Source of the DNA: an uncultured Flavobacteriales bacterium
GTDB lineage: Bacteria > Bacteroidota > Bacteroidia > Flavobacteriales_G > Salibacteraceae
Assembly: GCA_943788725.1 (NCBI GenBank)
Contig: CALSRJ010000001.1
Coordinates: forward strand, 556,861 to 620,860
Length of the DNA: 64,000 bases
Reading direction: 5' to 3'
Shown here: one piece after another, positions 37,002 through 46,877 of the stretch
Layout of the letters: each line of letters opens with the position of its first letter
Numbering within the stretch: position 1 is the first letter of the stretch
The notes under the pieces: generated by a model
Databases searched by the model: none
Told to the model about the DNA's origin: nothing
The model's input: only the letters and a program-made list of their open reading frames with translations
Translations under genes and position numbers: made by a program

Positions 37002-37299
37002 GTGGCAATTCACTTTGTATCTCATCCAAATCGATGCAGATGAGAGGTTTTATTATGAGCGGGCCATCGATAACCTCGCTTTAAAAGGGGCGCAAAGGTA
37101 GGGTTTATTTATTGGTTATGTACTTGGTTTGGAGGAATTTGTTTGAGGGTATTTAGGGAGGATGCGTAGAGTGCAGAAAGATGGAAGAGTAAAGATTAGT
37201 CAGGGGTTATCAAATCAAAAGCCAACCGCCTGTTTAGGGAGTAGGGATTGAGGACCTGCCAGAGGCAGGCAGGCTGGGGATTGGGTGACACCTTCTAGT

Positions 37300-37420
37300 G
37301 TCAATTCGAATGTCACGCCACCGGCTCCCCCCGAATATGTCAATTCGAGTGATCACGCCACCGGCTCCCCCCGAATATGTCAGTTCGAGTGTCACGCCTA
37401 TGGCGTGATGTATCGAGAAC
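37300..37420. repeat. Tandem repeat, about 40 bp unit, 3 copies (third diverged)
   Basis: GTCAATTCGAaTG-TCACGCCACCGGCTCCCCCCGAATAT at 37300, 37339 and (diverged, ending in CACGCCTATGGCGTG palindrome) 37379. Confidence 0.9.
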
Positions 37421-37440
37421 AACTGCAATGTGCTAATGGA

Positions 37441-38682
37441 CTACCCCCTACTCCCCAAAGAAAGCCTCCCCAGCCGTTTCAACACCGGTGGATGCGAGTA
37501 ATGCACAAACACATACCAAGGATGCGGCTTCAAGTTACCCAGGTTTTCAGCTGTGAGCTTCTTTAGCCCCGAAGCCAGCGGTTGGCCGTCATACGTATCG
37601 CGCGCGTAGGCATCGGCTTCAAACTCATTCTTACGACTCAAAGCATTCATGGCAATTCCGATTACCGTAGAGATCGGTGAAAAGATGATTCCGAAGGCGA
37701 TGATGCCTACGTGGAAGCTACCCTCCGCTGCGCCGAGCGCCATGGAGAAGGCCGGTATGCGCACAAACAATCCGAGCAAAAACAACATAAGTCCAGATTG
37801 AAGCACCGAGAGCACCAGCGATTGACGCGTATGCTGCTTCTTGTAATGTCCAATCTCGTGCGCCAAAACCGCCACGATCTCCTCGGTCTCCATTTGCTCA
37901 ATCAAGGTATCGTAAAGGGCGATGGTCTTCTTAGGTCCTAGTCCACTGAAGAAGGCATTCGACTTTGCGCTTCGCTTGGATCCGTCCATGACGAATAAGC
38001 GGTTCAATTTGAATCCAACTTGGTCGCAGTACGCCTCAATCGCCGTGCGCAGCTCACCCTCTTCCAAGGGAGTAAACTTGTTGAAAAGTGGCATGATCCA
38101 AGTGGCCGCGAACATGGTCATGAAAATGCTAAACCCACTCATCACGGCCCAAGCAGCCAACCAAAAATAATCGCCCAAGGCGCAGTACAGCCAAATGATC
38201 AAGGCACCCAACGGCGCTCCGATCACCAACCCCAAGGCGGCGCCTTTGAGCATGTCTAAAAGGAAGGTCTTGACAGTGGTCTTGTTAAATCCAAAGCGCT
38301 CTTCGATGACGAAGGTGCTGTAAATGCTAAACGGCAAAGAGACCATACTCGACCCAAGGCCGAGCACTCCAAAATAGATCAGGCCTAAGGCCACGGGTTG
38401 CTCTACCCATTGCTGTAAATACGTATCCAGCCAGCCAAAAACTCCAAAGATCAAAAGGGCCAGCGACATCAAAATGCTGACCGAAGAACTCACCATCCCC
38501 AAGCGACCGTTGGCCTTATCGTAAGCCAACCATTTCGCATACCGCTCTTCATCGTAGATTCCTTCTGCCTCCTTGGGCATTACGGGCGACTTTGCTCGAT
38601 CATTCAGCAGGTCCAGCCACTTATCGAACAGAAAGTCCGCTGCAGTAATGCCGATCAGCGTGTACAGAATAACCTCCACCAT
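37441..38682 (-). CDS. M48-family (Ste24-like) zinc metalloprotease
   Basis: EIVAVLAHEIGHYKKQHT HExxH; NEFEADAYA; multiple TM; STFVIEERFGFNKTT. Confidence 0.94.
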   Translation of the reverse strand: MVEVILYTLIGITAADFLFDKWLDLLNDRAKSPVMPKEAEGIYDEERYAKWLAYDKANGRLGMVSSSVSILMSLALLIFGVFGWLDTYLQQWVEQPVALGLIYFGVLGLGSSMVSLPFSIYSTFVIEERFGFNKTTVKTFLLDMLKGAALGLVIGAPLGALIIWLYCALGDYFWLAAWAVMSGFSIFMTMFAATWIMPLFNKFTPLEEGELRTAIEAYCDQVGFKLNRLFVMDGSKRSAKSNAFFSGLGPKKTIALYDTLIEQMETEEIVAVLAHEIGHYKKQHTRQSLVLSVLQSGLMLFLLGLFVRIPAFSMALGAAEGSFHVGIIAFGIIFSPISTVIGIAMNALSRKNEFEADAYARDTYDGQPLASGLKKLTAENLGNLKPHPWYVFVHYSHPPVLKRLGRLSLGSRG

Positions 38683-38684
38683 GA

Positions 38685-39572
38685 TCAACGTTCCAAGAAC
38701 TCCAATACAACTTCGAGGTAAGGGTCGTATCCCATTACCTCTGGAACGTTGCTGTGCTCCCCACCTTCAACGCGGTGGGCTTCTGAGTATATGCCTTGGT
38801 AATTCTTGAAGACGACCTCCCCGTGCGTCTCAATGCTTAGAAAGGCATCCGAAGTCCCATGTATCCAAAAGAAAGGAACTTCCACTTTCTTGATTTCCTC
38901 CGCATTGTCGATCTCGAGGCTCGAGAAATAATCACCGGGTAGAGACATGCCACTGCCGTCCTGCACCATCACCTCGTCTGAGGCAAATGGGGATTCAAGC
39001 ATGAGCTTAGAAGGACGAAAGGTCCTCGGATTGGCGGTCAATTCCGTCGCAGGAGCACCGCCGAGGCTGTAGCCATACACCACCAATCGATCATCTGTCA
39101 AACCGTTTTCTTTCAGCCACTTCATCGCCGCATCGGCATCTTCGTACAAACCTTCCTCCGTGGGAGGTCCTTCAGACAACCCAAAACCTCGGTAGTCAAT
39201 CGCCATCACCCCAAAACGGTTCTTGTGGCCTGCATTGGCCAGCAACTTGATCCGTGTCCAGTACAAGTCCAAGTGCCCCGTGTTTCCGTGCAAGTAAAGG
39301 ATGACGGTATCGGTAGCAATCTCAGATATATCGCCTACATACAGCGCGTAGATCTCCTTGGCATCTCCTTCTGGGTCGCTGCTCAAGGTGAATACATGCA
39401 GATTGGAATCTGGAATGTTGTAGTCGTCTCCTACTGCAATTTCTTGGCGCCCTTCGTAATCGTCCAACAAGTATGCTTCAATGTCGGTGTACGGACTGTA
39501 AATCAATGCGTCAAGTTTGATGCACGCGGTGCTTACCAGCGCTAGTATCAATATGGGAATAAGCTTTCTCAT
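38685..39572 (-). CDS. Alpha/beta-hydrolase lipoprotein
   Basis: Lipobox LVSTACIK; VILYLHGNTGHLDLYW; VVYGYSLGGAPATEL nucleophile elbow. Confidence 0.85.
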   Translation of the reverse strand: MRKLIPILILALVSTACIKLDALIYSPYTDIEAYLLDDYEGRQEIAVGDDYNIPDSNLHVFTLSSDPEGDAKEIYALYVGDISEIATDTVILYLHGNTGHLDLYWTRIKLLANAGHKNRFGVMAIDYRGFGLSEGPPTEEGLYEDADAAMKWLKENGLTDDRLVVYGYSLGGAPATELTANPRTFRPSKLMLESPFASDEVMVQDGSGMSLPGDYFSSLEIDNAEEIKKVEVPFFWIHGTSDAFLSIETHGEVVFKNYQGIYSEAHRVEGGEHSNVPEVMGYDPYLEVVLEFLER

Positions 39573-40237
39573 TTCTTTCCAATTTTACGCGTGACACCTA
39601 CATACAAACCGGTGGTTCCATTGGGGAACGGACCGATATAATCCACCACAATGTTATCGTTGCTGTAATTGAATCCGATGTAACGGGCTTCAGCTTGCCA
39701 CTGCCATTTTTCGCCCGCAAATTGATGGCCCAAGGTTAAATAAGGCATGAGTTCATTGTCCTGTACTTCTCCGTGCGCCTTCTCCCGGACCAACTCTATC
39801 CAAGTTCCAAGCCCTCCGTAGAGCAAGTGGTTCTTCTCACCATACTGCCACCAACCGATGCCTTCTAACTGTGGGTATGCCCGGAAATCATTTCCTCTAA
39901 ATCCATACAAGAGATGCACCCCAGGACTCGCCGTTAGCCCAAATCGTTCGCTTTTGGATGCATATACCTTGATACCGAGAGATAGGTCCACCTCTGCATC
40001 CCCGAAGAGGAGCGCCGAAGTGTGCAAACCAGCTGCGAGCGTGAGTCCTGTGTCTAACCCTTGCGCGTAACTGATCGATGTCATGGGCAGAGGAAGCGGC
40101 ACGCCAGCGTAAATGATCCCGGGTCCACCAAAGGACGCTCCGATCTGTTTCTCCCCTTTTTCGAGGGGTTTGATCACGCGTGTCGTATTGCACGACGCCA
40201 ACACGATGAGCGCCGATAAAAGCAAGAGTCTATACAT
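39569..40237 (-). CDS. Outer-membrane-like lipoprotein, uncharacterised
   Basis: LLLSALIVLASCNTT lipobox; amphipathic beta-rich body. Confidence 0.65.
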   Translation of the reverse strand: MYRLLLLSALIVLASCNTTRVIKPLEKGEKQIGASFGGPGIIYAGVPLPLPMTSISYAQGLDTGLTLAAGLHTSALLFGDAEVDLSLGIKVYASKSERFGLTASPGVHLLYGFRGNDFRAYPQLEGIGWWQYGEKNHLLYGGLGTWIELVREKAHGEVQDNELMPYLTLGHQFAGEKWQWQAEARYIGFNYSNDNIVVDYIGPFPNGTTGLYVGVTRKIGKK

Positions 40238-42290
40238 ATCCTGTGTATTTTCTGACGAACCACTCGGCTGACAGTATGAGTATCAAAGTAAACAACAGCC
40301 ACTTCCATTCGATCACGCTGCTCCAATCTTTTGAAGTATGGATCACCGGTTTTGCGCTTTCCAACGCTTCCAGCTCTTGGATCAACCCTTCGGAAGCACT
40401 TAATTGAAACAGCGATCCACCCTTGCGGGTAGCCAAATCATCGAGCAAACCGTGGTTGGCCACCAAGTTCACATACTCTGATCTGTTTTCAGCAACGGTA
40501 AATACACCCGTTTCAGAGAATTGCTGCCCTTCCACCGAGACCATGGCCGTCCAACTGTATTCTCCTGGCTGCAATGCGCCCAAGGAAGCGCGATATGCGT
40601 TGGAGGTCGTCCTGAATCGGAAGTCGAGCGCATTGCCTTCTGGATCGGTTACGGTCAAATTGACTTCAGGATCGTTGTTGAGCTCGTAAGACTCGTTGTA
40701 ATATTCTGCGTTGAAGACTACCTGCTCACGCTCTTCAAGTTGTTGCGGAGCCATCACGTTGAGCCTAGTGCGCTTTTGCTTGATGGCTAAGTATTGGACA
40801 CTTTTCTGAATGAGTTGAGCCGTCCATCCCTGCTCTCCTATACTGGATTCAAATAGGTTCCATTTCCACACACCATCGGCAAAGAACATCCCCGTCTTTC
40901 GCGTGTCTTGTACGGTAAACAACATTAAAGGCAGCTCGGTAGCGATGGTGCCCACGCGCTGGTAGAGTGCGATTTGATGATCGGCTTCTAAGAGGTAATT
41001 TCCAAAAGGAGCGTAGAGCGGTGGATAACGTTTCAACTCGTTTTCTTCGTTCACGTTGAACAGCTTGAAGTCGGTATTCAACAACCCACCTACTTCATCC
41101 ACCTTGCCGCGCCCCACTTCCAGCGTTATGCCAAGGTCCATGTTGTTGAAGTGCCGAAAGCTCACTTCGGGGGTGACGAAGGCAAAGACCGGCTTTCCAT
41201 CCACCACGATGCGCTTCACCAAGTTCATGTCGTTTGCATCCGTCGGAAGGCCGTGGAGGATGAATAAATCCGCCGTGGTCGTACGTCCGTCCCAATCGCC
41301 TATCATGTCGACCGACACTTCGTACTGGTCGTTTCGCTCCACGCTGCGCTTGATGAAGGCGATGTCAGGGTGTGGCGCCCGTGCGATGATCTTGACCTTG
41401 GTTCGGTTGTCGAGCACCTCGATGTAAGCGTCGGCCGTATTGTTGATGGTGTTCTTCTCTCCCTCTAGCACTTCGATGGAAACCGTGTACTTGTTCAAGC
41501 CAACCTCCGTCGCCTTGGTCAAGAATTGGAGCTCTTTTGAAAAATTACCCGTGCCGATATCCAGGGATTGACGCGCCACTTCTTCCCCCTCTTTTAGCAA
41601 AAGCACCGACGCTTGGCGTCCTTTCAACTTACTGGCGATGATCCTCGCCTTGATCTCAAAGTCATTGTTTAAGAACGCAAAGCGATTATTGAGCAACTGA
41701 TTGAGTTCAATGTCTGCACGCACCGAAGTATCACCCAAGGCCAGTACATAAACGTTGGCGCGGCCTTTTAGGCTAACATAGCGTGGATCTGTGCCTTTAT
41801 TCTGTATGCCATCTGAGGCCACCACTACGGCGCCGATGTTCTCACCGTAAAAATCTTCATTGGCACTGGTCATCACCGCTCCGAGGTCAGTGTACAAGGA
41901 GTCCAGCGGGCGCTCGCTGTTTTCTGGCATGGGCTCCGAACCAAATGGCACATGCCTCACCTCGTACTTCTCAGAAAGACGCGTTTTGGCGTTCTCAACG
42001 AAGGCATCTACGGCCGCTCTTTCAGCAGCAGGAATAGAAACCGAAGCATCCGTATAGAGGAGTAGCCTTGGACGTTCCTCCTCTTCAAGGAGTCGAATGA
42101 TGTTGGGAAGCAGCAGTAGGATGCACAAAATGGTAATCACCGTCCAGCGCGCAGCAGCCAATGCATAGCGCAGCCTTTTAGACCACTCTTCTTCTTTTGT
42201 TCGAAAGAAGTAGAGCCAGCCTACAAGGAGTGCCGTGATGGGTAGGATCAACCACAACCACGCAAGGGAATGTTCGAATGTTATGCTCAA
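40230..42290 (-). CDS. Large membrane protein, BatA/VWA-like periplasmic domain, uncharacterised
   Basis: N-terminal two TM (LAWLWLILPITALLVGWLYF), central VWA/GATase-like region, C-terminal TM (WKWLLFTLILILSAEWFVRKYTGYV). Confidence 0.65.
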   Translation of the reverse strand: MSITFEHSLAWLWLILPITALLVGWLYFFRTKEEEWSKRLRYALAAARWTVITILCILLLLPNIIRLLEEEERPRLLLYTDASVSIPAAERAAVDAFVENAKTRLSEKYEVRHVPFGSEPMPENSERPLDSLYTDLGAVMTSANEDFYGENIGAVVVASDGIQNKGTDPRYVSLKGRANVYVLALGDTSVRADIELNQLLNNRFAFLNNDFEIKARIIASKLKGRQASVLLLKEGEEVARQSLDIGTGNFSKELQFLTKATEVGLNKYTVSIEVLEGEKNTINNTADAYIEVLDNRTKVKIIARAPHPDIAFIKRSVERNDQYEVSVDMIGDWDGRTTTADLFILHGLPTDANDMNLVKRIVVDGKPVFAFVTPEVSFRHFNNMDLGITLEVGRGKVDEVGGLLNTDFKLFNVNEENELKRYPPLYAPFGNYLLEADHQIALYQRVGTIATELPLMLFTVQDTRKTGMFFADGVWKWNLFESSIGEQGWTAQLIQKSVQYLAIKQKRTRLNVMAPQQLEEREQVVFNAEYYNESYELNNDPEVNLTVTDPEGNALDFRFRTTSNAYRASLGALQPGEYSWTAMVSVEGQQFSETGVFTVAENRSEYVNLVANHGLLDDLATRKGGSLFQLSASEGLIQELEALESAKPVIHTSKDWSSVIEWKWLLFTLILILSAEWFVRKYTGYV

Positions 42291-42317
42291 GCTGCGCTTT
42301 ATCTATGCGCGAAGATA

Positions 42318-43064
42318 TCAGGTAAGCATGCCACCGTCAACGTTGATTGTTTGACCGGTAACATAGGCCGACATATCGCTCGCAAGGAAGAGGGCGAGGT
42401 TGGCAACATCTTCTGTTGTACCTCCTCTTTTCAATGGAATGGCCTCTCTCCAACTCTGTACGGTAGCTTCATCCAAGGCACCCGTCATTTCAGTTTCAAT
42501 AAAGCCCGGCGCGATAGCATTGCAGCGGATGTTTCGCGATCCGAGCTCTAGGGCAACCGACTTGGTAAAGCCGAGGATACCAGCTTTGGATGCCGCGTAG
42601 TTGGCCTGCCCAGCATTTCCCTTCACTCCAACAACGGAACTCATATTGACGATGGAACCCTTGCGTTGCTTGAGCATAGTGCGTTGCACCGCTTTGGTCA
42701 TGTTGAAGACGCTCTTCAGGTTGGTGTTGATCACCTCGTCCCACTGTTCTTCGCTCATGCGCATGAGAAGGTTATCTCTGGTAATACCGGCGTTGTTCAC
42801 CACCACATCAATGCTTCCAAACTCCTCTACAACTTCTGCAGCCATCTTTTCGCAGGCGGTATAATCGGCCACATCAAACTTGAAGCCTTTTGCCTTCACA
42901 CCTTTCGCCTCCAATTCACCTTCCAAAGCCCGAGCCTTCTCGTCAGATGAGACATAGGTAAAGATGATGTGCGACCCTTGATCAGCAAACAATTCTGCAA
43001 TTCCTTTCCCGATGCCGCGCGTTGCTCCCGTGATGATGGAGACCTTGTCTTGAAGTAGTTTCAT
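42318..43064 (-). CDS. fabG: 3-oxoacyl-[ACP] reductase
   Basis: SIITGATRGIGKGIAELFADQG; VVNNAGITRDNLLMRMSEEQWDEVINTNLKSVFN; QANYAASKAGILGFTKSVALELGSRNIRCNAIAPGFIETEMT. Confidence 0.97.
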   Translation of the reverse strand: MKLLQDKVSIITGATRGIGKGIAELFADQGSHIIFTYVSSDEKARALEGELEAKGVKAKGFKFDVADYTACEKMAAEVVEEFGSIDVVVNNAGITRDNLLMRMSEEQWDEVINTNLKSVFNMTKAVQRTMLKQRKGSIVNMSSVVGVKGNAGQANYAASKAGILGFTKSVALELGSRNIRCNAIAPGFIETEMTGALDEATVQSWREAIPLKRGGTTEDVANLALFLASDMSAYVTGQTINVDGGMLT

Positions 43065-43097
43065 GTCGATGTTTTGATTGAGGGTTCAAATAAAAGA

Positions 43098-43172
43098 CAA
43101 TTGGGGGATTAGACAATTGGGGGATTGGATAATTAGAGGATTAGACGATTAGATAATTAGCACATTAGCACA
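43098..43172. repeat. AT-rich degenerate tandem repeats
   Basis: GACAATTGGGGGATTA x2, then GGATAATTAGAGGATTAGACGATTAGATAATTAGCACATTAGCACATT. Confidence 0.85.
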
Positions 43173-43195
43173 TTGAAGTTGAGGTTGTCGTTGTG

Positions 43196-43320
43196 GCATA
43201 TGCCCTTTCGCTTTGGGCGTTACCCACGCCTTTGGCGCGGGTCGGGCTATCCGCTATACTCCTCCCTCACCGCTGGTGAGGTCCGGGGTGCCGCTGCTAT
43301 CCCTAACGCAACAAGCATTT
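43196..43320. repeat. Structured GC-rich intergenic element (REP-like)
   Basis: Hairpin-forming segments including CTCACC-GCT-GGTGAG (43266-43280) and GGGCGTTACCCACGCCTTTGGCGCGGGTCGGGCTATCC. Confidence 0.6.
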
Positions 43321-43480
43321 ACCTCGTAGTCATGAACACCACGTTTGTCGGCGAAAATTATAACTTTAAGGGTTCAGGCGCGTTCCATGAACTCGGCATC
43401 CGCGCCATCCTTTTTCGCGACAAGGCCAAGCGAAGCTTTTTACCGGATGTGGGACTGCTTTGAACTTAATGTGTGGTGAA

Positions 43481-44437
43481 ATGAAAATATCCCTAGCTCT
43501 TCTTGTGGCCATCATCACATCCTTCCTAATCCATGCCCAAGAAATTTCAGTGAGTCAACGATTCCTGCAGCCCGGTCTAAGTATGATCGCCCTGTCCGGC
43601 TGTCAAGGTATCACTCAAGGCAGTTTGCTGTACAGAAATCAATGGACGGGAATATTCAATAACCCTATCAGCTACCGACTCAGCGCGGATGGCTACGCTG
43701 AGCGATTCAGAAGTGGCTGGGGACTAAGCGTTCTGCACAACCGGATGGCCAATGGCTTTCAACAAGTCACTGGTATCCACGGAACTCTAGCTCCTCGCTT
43801 CAGCGTCGGAAAGGGAACCCTTATCACTGGCGTTTCATACGCCCTCCAAAGGCATAGCATCGACTGGAGTCAGCTCGTCTTTGGCTTCCCCTTGCCCAAG
43901 ATGTTTCCGCCATTTCAGACAGGATCTATCCCAATTAGCCAGGCTAGACATGCCCATAAAGCACTGTTGGCGATCGGTTACGTACGCGGCCCTTGGCTTG
44001 TGCACGTCCAATCTGGCTACACAAATGTTCCATCCTTCTTTAACGATCAAGCCAATGGTCACCTCTATGATCAGGAGGCCTACGCTGCCTACCAATGGAG
44101 TCTCACCGAGAACGTCAGTATTATACCTGCCTTGTTCATCGGTCATGAGACCTGGAGGGTTCAGGGGTACGAGGATGATATCTACAGTGATCTGGCTCCC
44201 ACCTTGAATGTTAGAATCCACAGCTTCTTGATCGGCACTTCATACCACTGGGAAGATCGATTGATCGGCCAATTGGGATACCTCTTTGGTGAGCGGGTTT
44301 TGTTCAGCTACAGTTATGACCTGGGTCTTTCGAGCCTCGGAAACCAGACGGTAGTCGCTCACGAGATCGGATTACGGATTGTGTTCGATCAACGCAACGA
44401 TGCCGATGCACTCATTCAGATTCCGTGGTTGTTGTAG
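43481..44437 (+). CDS. PorP/SprF-family type IX secretion-associated outer-membrane protein
   Basis: Signal peptide; SVSQRFLQPGLSM...GSLLYRNQWTGI..NPISYRLSADGYAERFRSGWGLSVLHNR. Confidence 0.8.
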   Translation: MKISLALLVAIITSFLIHAQEISVSQRFLQPGLSMIALSGCQGITQGSLLYRNQWTGIFNNPISYRLSADGYAERFRSGWGLSVLHNRMANGFQQVTGIHGTLAPRFSVGKGTLITGVSYALQRHSIDWSQLVFGFPLPKMFPPFQTGSIPISQARHAHKALLAIGYVRGPWLVHVQSGYTNVPSFFNDQANGHLYDQEAYAAYQWSLTENVSIIPALFIGHETWRVQGYEDDIYSDLAPTLNVRIHSFLIGTSYHWEDRLIGQLGYLFGERVLFSYSYDLGLSSLGNQTVVAHEIGLRIVFDQRNDADALIQIPWLL

Positions 44438-44631
44438 TTTCCAAATCAACCTACTCGGCGTCCTCCGCGACCTGAGCGAAGCGACTTAGCGCCCACTGCG
44501 TGCACTCGGGTTTACATTGTTTCACGCAAAGTGCGCACAGGGAAGGTGCCAAGGATGCAAAGAATGGAGCTGATCTTAGCTCCGTAGTCACTGCTCAACT
44601 GCCCCTACTCCCTAGCGCCGAGCGCAAAAAA

Positions 44632-44668
44632 AATCCCCACCTATTCGGCAGGGATCTTATAAAATTCT
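44632..44668 (-). terminator. Putative terminator 3' of sucD
   Basis: AAAAAAAATCCCcacctattcggcaGGGAT: T-run on the minus strand after a short stem. Confidence 0.45.
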
Positions 44669-44717
44669 TCAGTAAACGGAATCAAACCTAGCCCCTAGCG
44701 CCTAGCTCCTAGCCCCT

Positions 44718-45599
44718 CTAAGCCGTCACCCCCATCACCTCCGCCATCACCTTTCCGATGGTAGCTGGTGAATCAACAACGTGGATGCCGTTCTCCGCGA
44801 GGATGCGCATTTTAGCTGCTGCGGTATCTTCCTCTCCGCCTACGATGGCTCCGGCGTGACCCATGGTGCGGCCCTTGGGTGCTGTTTGTCCGGCGATGAA
44901 TCCTACTACTGGCTTCTTGTTGCCGGTTGACTTGATGTACTTCGCGGCTTCGGCCTCGAGGTTTCCACCGATCTCGCCGATCATTACTATGCCTTCTGTT
45001 TCTGGATCGTTCATGAACATCTCAACCGCTTCCTTAGTGGTAGTACCGATGATGGGGTCACCTCCGATTCCAATAGCCGTTGTAATTCCCATGCCTGCTT
45101 TCACCACCTGATCAGCAGCTTCATAGGTCAAGGTACCCGACTTAGATACGATGCCGATGTTTCCCTTCTTGAAAACGAAGCCTGGCATGATGCCCACTTT
45201 CGCCTCGCCAGGGGTGATGACTCCCGGGCAGTTAGGACCGATGAGCCTACAGTTCTTGTCTGCGATGTATTCCTTTACCATTACCATGTCGTTGACCGGA
45301 ATGCCCTCCGTAATCGCAACGATCACTTTGATGCCTGCTTCGGCAGCTTCCATGATGGCATCGGCAGCAAATGCCGGTGGAACAAAAATGATGGAAACGT
45401 CGGCGCCTGTCTTTTGAACGGCGTCTGCTACGGTGTTGAACACAGGCCTATCCAAGTGCATTTGGCCACCCTTATTTGGGGTCACTCCTCCTACTACGTT
45501 CGTTCCGTACTCGATCATCTGACCTGCGTGGAACGTTCCTTCGCTACCAGTGAATCCTTGTACGATCACCTTCGAATCCTTATTGACTAATACACTCAT
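44718..45599 (-). CDS. sucD: Succinate-CoA ligase, alpha subunit
   Basis: [64 protein letters not shown]. Confidence 0.97.
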   Translation of the reverse strand: MSVLVNKDSKVIVQGFTGSEGTFHAGQMIEYGTNVVGGVTPNKGGQMHLDRPVFNTVADAVQKTGADVSIIFVPPAFAADAIMEAAEAGIKVIVAITEGIPVNDMVMVKEYIADKNCRLIGPNCPGVITPGEAKVGIMPGFVFKKGNIGIVSKSGTLTYEAADQVVKAGMGITTAIGIGGDPIIGTTTKEAVEMFMNDPETEGIVMIGEIGGNLEAEAAKYIKSTGNKKPVVGFIAGQTAPKGRTMGHAGAIVGGEEDTAAAKMRILAENGIHVVDSPATIGKVMAEVMGVTA

Positions 45600-45704
45600 G
45601 TTGCCATTTTTTTTGGAGCCCCAAAAATAGACATCCTAGCATCGGCTGCAAGTTGAAAATCTACATTGTGGAAAGCGTGCGCTCCATACCCCTACTTTCG
45701 TCTC

Positions 45705-46877
45705 ATGGCGCGTCTGATCCTGCTCATTTCTGTTGCGTACTTCCTTTGCCTACCGCTCAAAGGCTGGTCGCAACTCTCGGCCTATGAGGTCGGAGGAATG
45801 GCCGGTAACATGCTCGACATCTACCCCGGAATGCCCCCCCATACCCTGCAAAAAAGTGCCTTCGGGGCCATGCGCTGGGGAAGTCAGAGTCCCTACAGTG
45901 AACTATTCGGAAGTCCGGAACACGGCGTTATGGCCTCTTTCCACGATCTCGGAAATCGATCAGTGCTGGGATATGGCATTGGGTTGCAGTACCAGGTCTC
46001 CTTCAACCAATACCTATCCAGGCGCTGGCGCACCTTTGAACGCATCAACGTGGGCGGCATTTTCGTCACGAAACCCTATGATTTTCTAGCCAATCCAGAC
46101 AACCTCGTGTTCGGTTCTCATGGATCTGCGCTCATTTCTATCTCGGCGGGGGTTCGGTATAAGCTCCGGCAAAATGCTTTGAACCTGCAAGCCTCCTATT
46201 GGCACAGTTCCAACGCGCATACTGCATTGCCCAACGTTGGAATGAATACGCCCATGCTCGTGCTTGGCTTTGAACATTTCTTCTACATCGAAGACATCTA
46301 TATCGTGGATACTACCCATGTACCCTTTAGCCTGCCGGCTCAGTGGGGCATGATAGCACGTATAGGATTGGGACGCAACGAAGCGGGAGGCACCGTGCGC
46401 CCCACCAACGGTTCAAAGTACCACAAACAAGTCATTGCGCTCGGCGCGAGTTACCGCTACAAGACCATCCACCGACTGAGCTTTACGGTAGAAGCCTACC
46501 ATGATCAAGCCTATGCCCTATGGAATGAAACCATGCAGTGGTCGCAAAACCGTCGCTTTCTTGGAGCCAGCGTATTGATGTGCATGGTGGGACATGAATT
46601 CATCTTCGGCCATGTCGGAGTGGTGATACAGGCAGGTGTGAATGTGTATAACCCCACCCTTGACAAGCTGATCGGCGAAGTGGAACGCCCAACCTTTTCG
46701 AATAAACTCAAGCGTTACGTACCAGGTCGTTTTGCAGTACGGTATTATGTCAACAAGGATGAAACCAACCTTGGAAGCTTGTTTCTGCAAGCAGCGGTAA
46801 AATCAAACATGGGTCAAGCAGACTTTCTTGAACTGGGATTGGGGACAATCATTTCAGGTCGTCAAGTAGAAAAGTAA
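45705..46877 (+). CDS. Acyloxyacyl hydrolase / PagL-like outer-membrane lipid A deacylase family
   Basis: Signal peptide; LVFGSHGSALISISAGVRYKL...LQASYWHSSNAHTALPNVGMNTPMLVLGFEHFF His-Ser pattern. Confidence 0.75.
   Translation: MARLILLISVAYFLCLPLKGWSQLSAYEVGGMAGNMLDIYPGMPPHTLQKSAFGAMRWGSQSPYSELFGSPEHGVMASFHDLGNRSVLGYGIGLQYQVSFNQYLSRRWRTFERINVGGIFVTKPYDFLANPDNLVFGSHGSALISISAGVRYKLRQNALNLQASYWHSSNAHTALPNVGMNTPMLVLGFEHFFYIEDIYIVDTTHVPFSLPAQWGMIARIGLGRNEAGGTVRPTNGSKYHKQVIALGASYRYKTIHRLSFTVEAYHDQAYALWNETMQWSQNRRFLGASVLMCMVGHEFIFGHVGVVIQAGVNVYNPTLDKLIGEVERPTFSNKLKRYVPGRFAVRYYVNKDETNLGSLFLQAAVKSNMGQADFLELGLGTIISGRQVEK

Noticed and set aside
36393-37101. Long plus-strand ORFs (216 aa and 151 aa) opposite the rpsA N-terminus
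   Set aside because: They are shadows of the Lys/Ala-rich low-complexity coding strand; composition (FFLLFF, AAFFAAASFFS) is what antisense of AAG/GCA-rich codons gives.
38685-42290. Run of three genes with lipoproteins and a BatA-like protein as a novel secretion or defence operon
   Set aside because: Overlapping genes show co-transcription, but nothing in the sequences (no nuclease, ATPase or effector motif) supports a system; treated as uncharacterised envelope genes.
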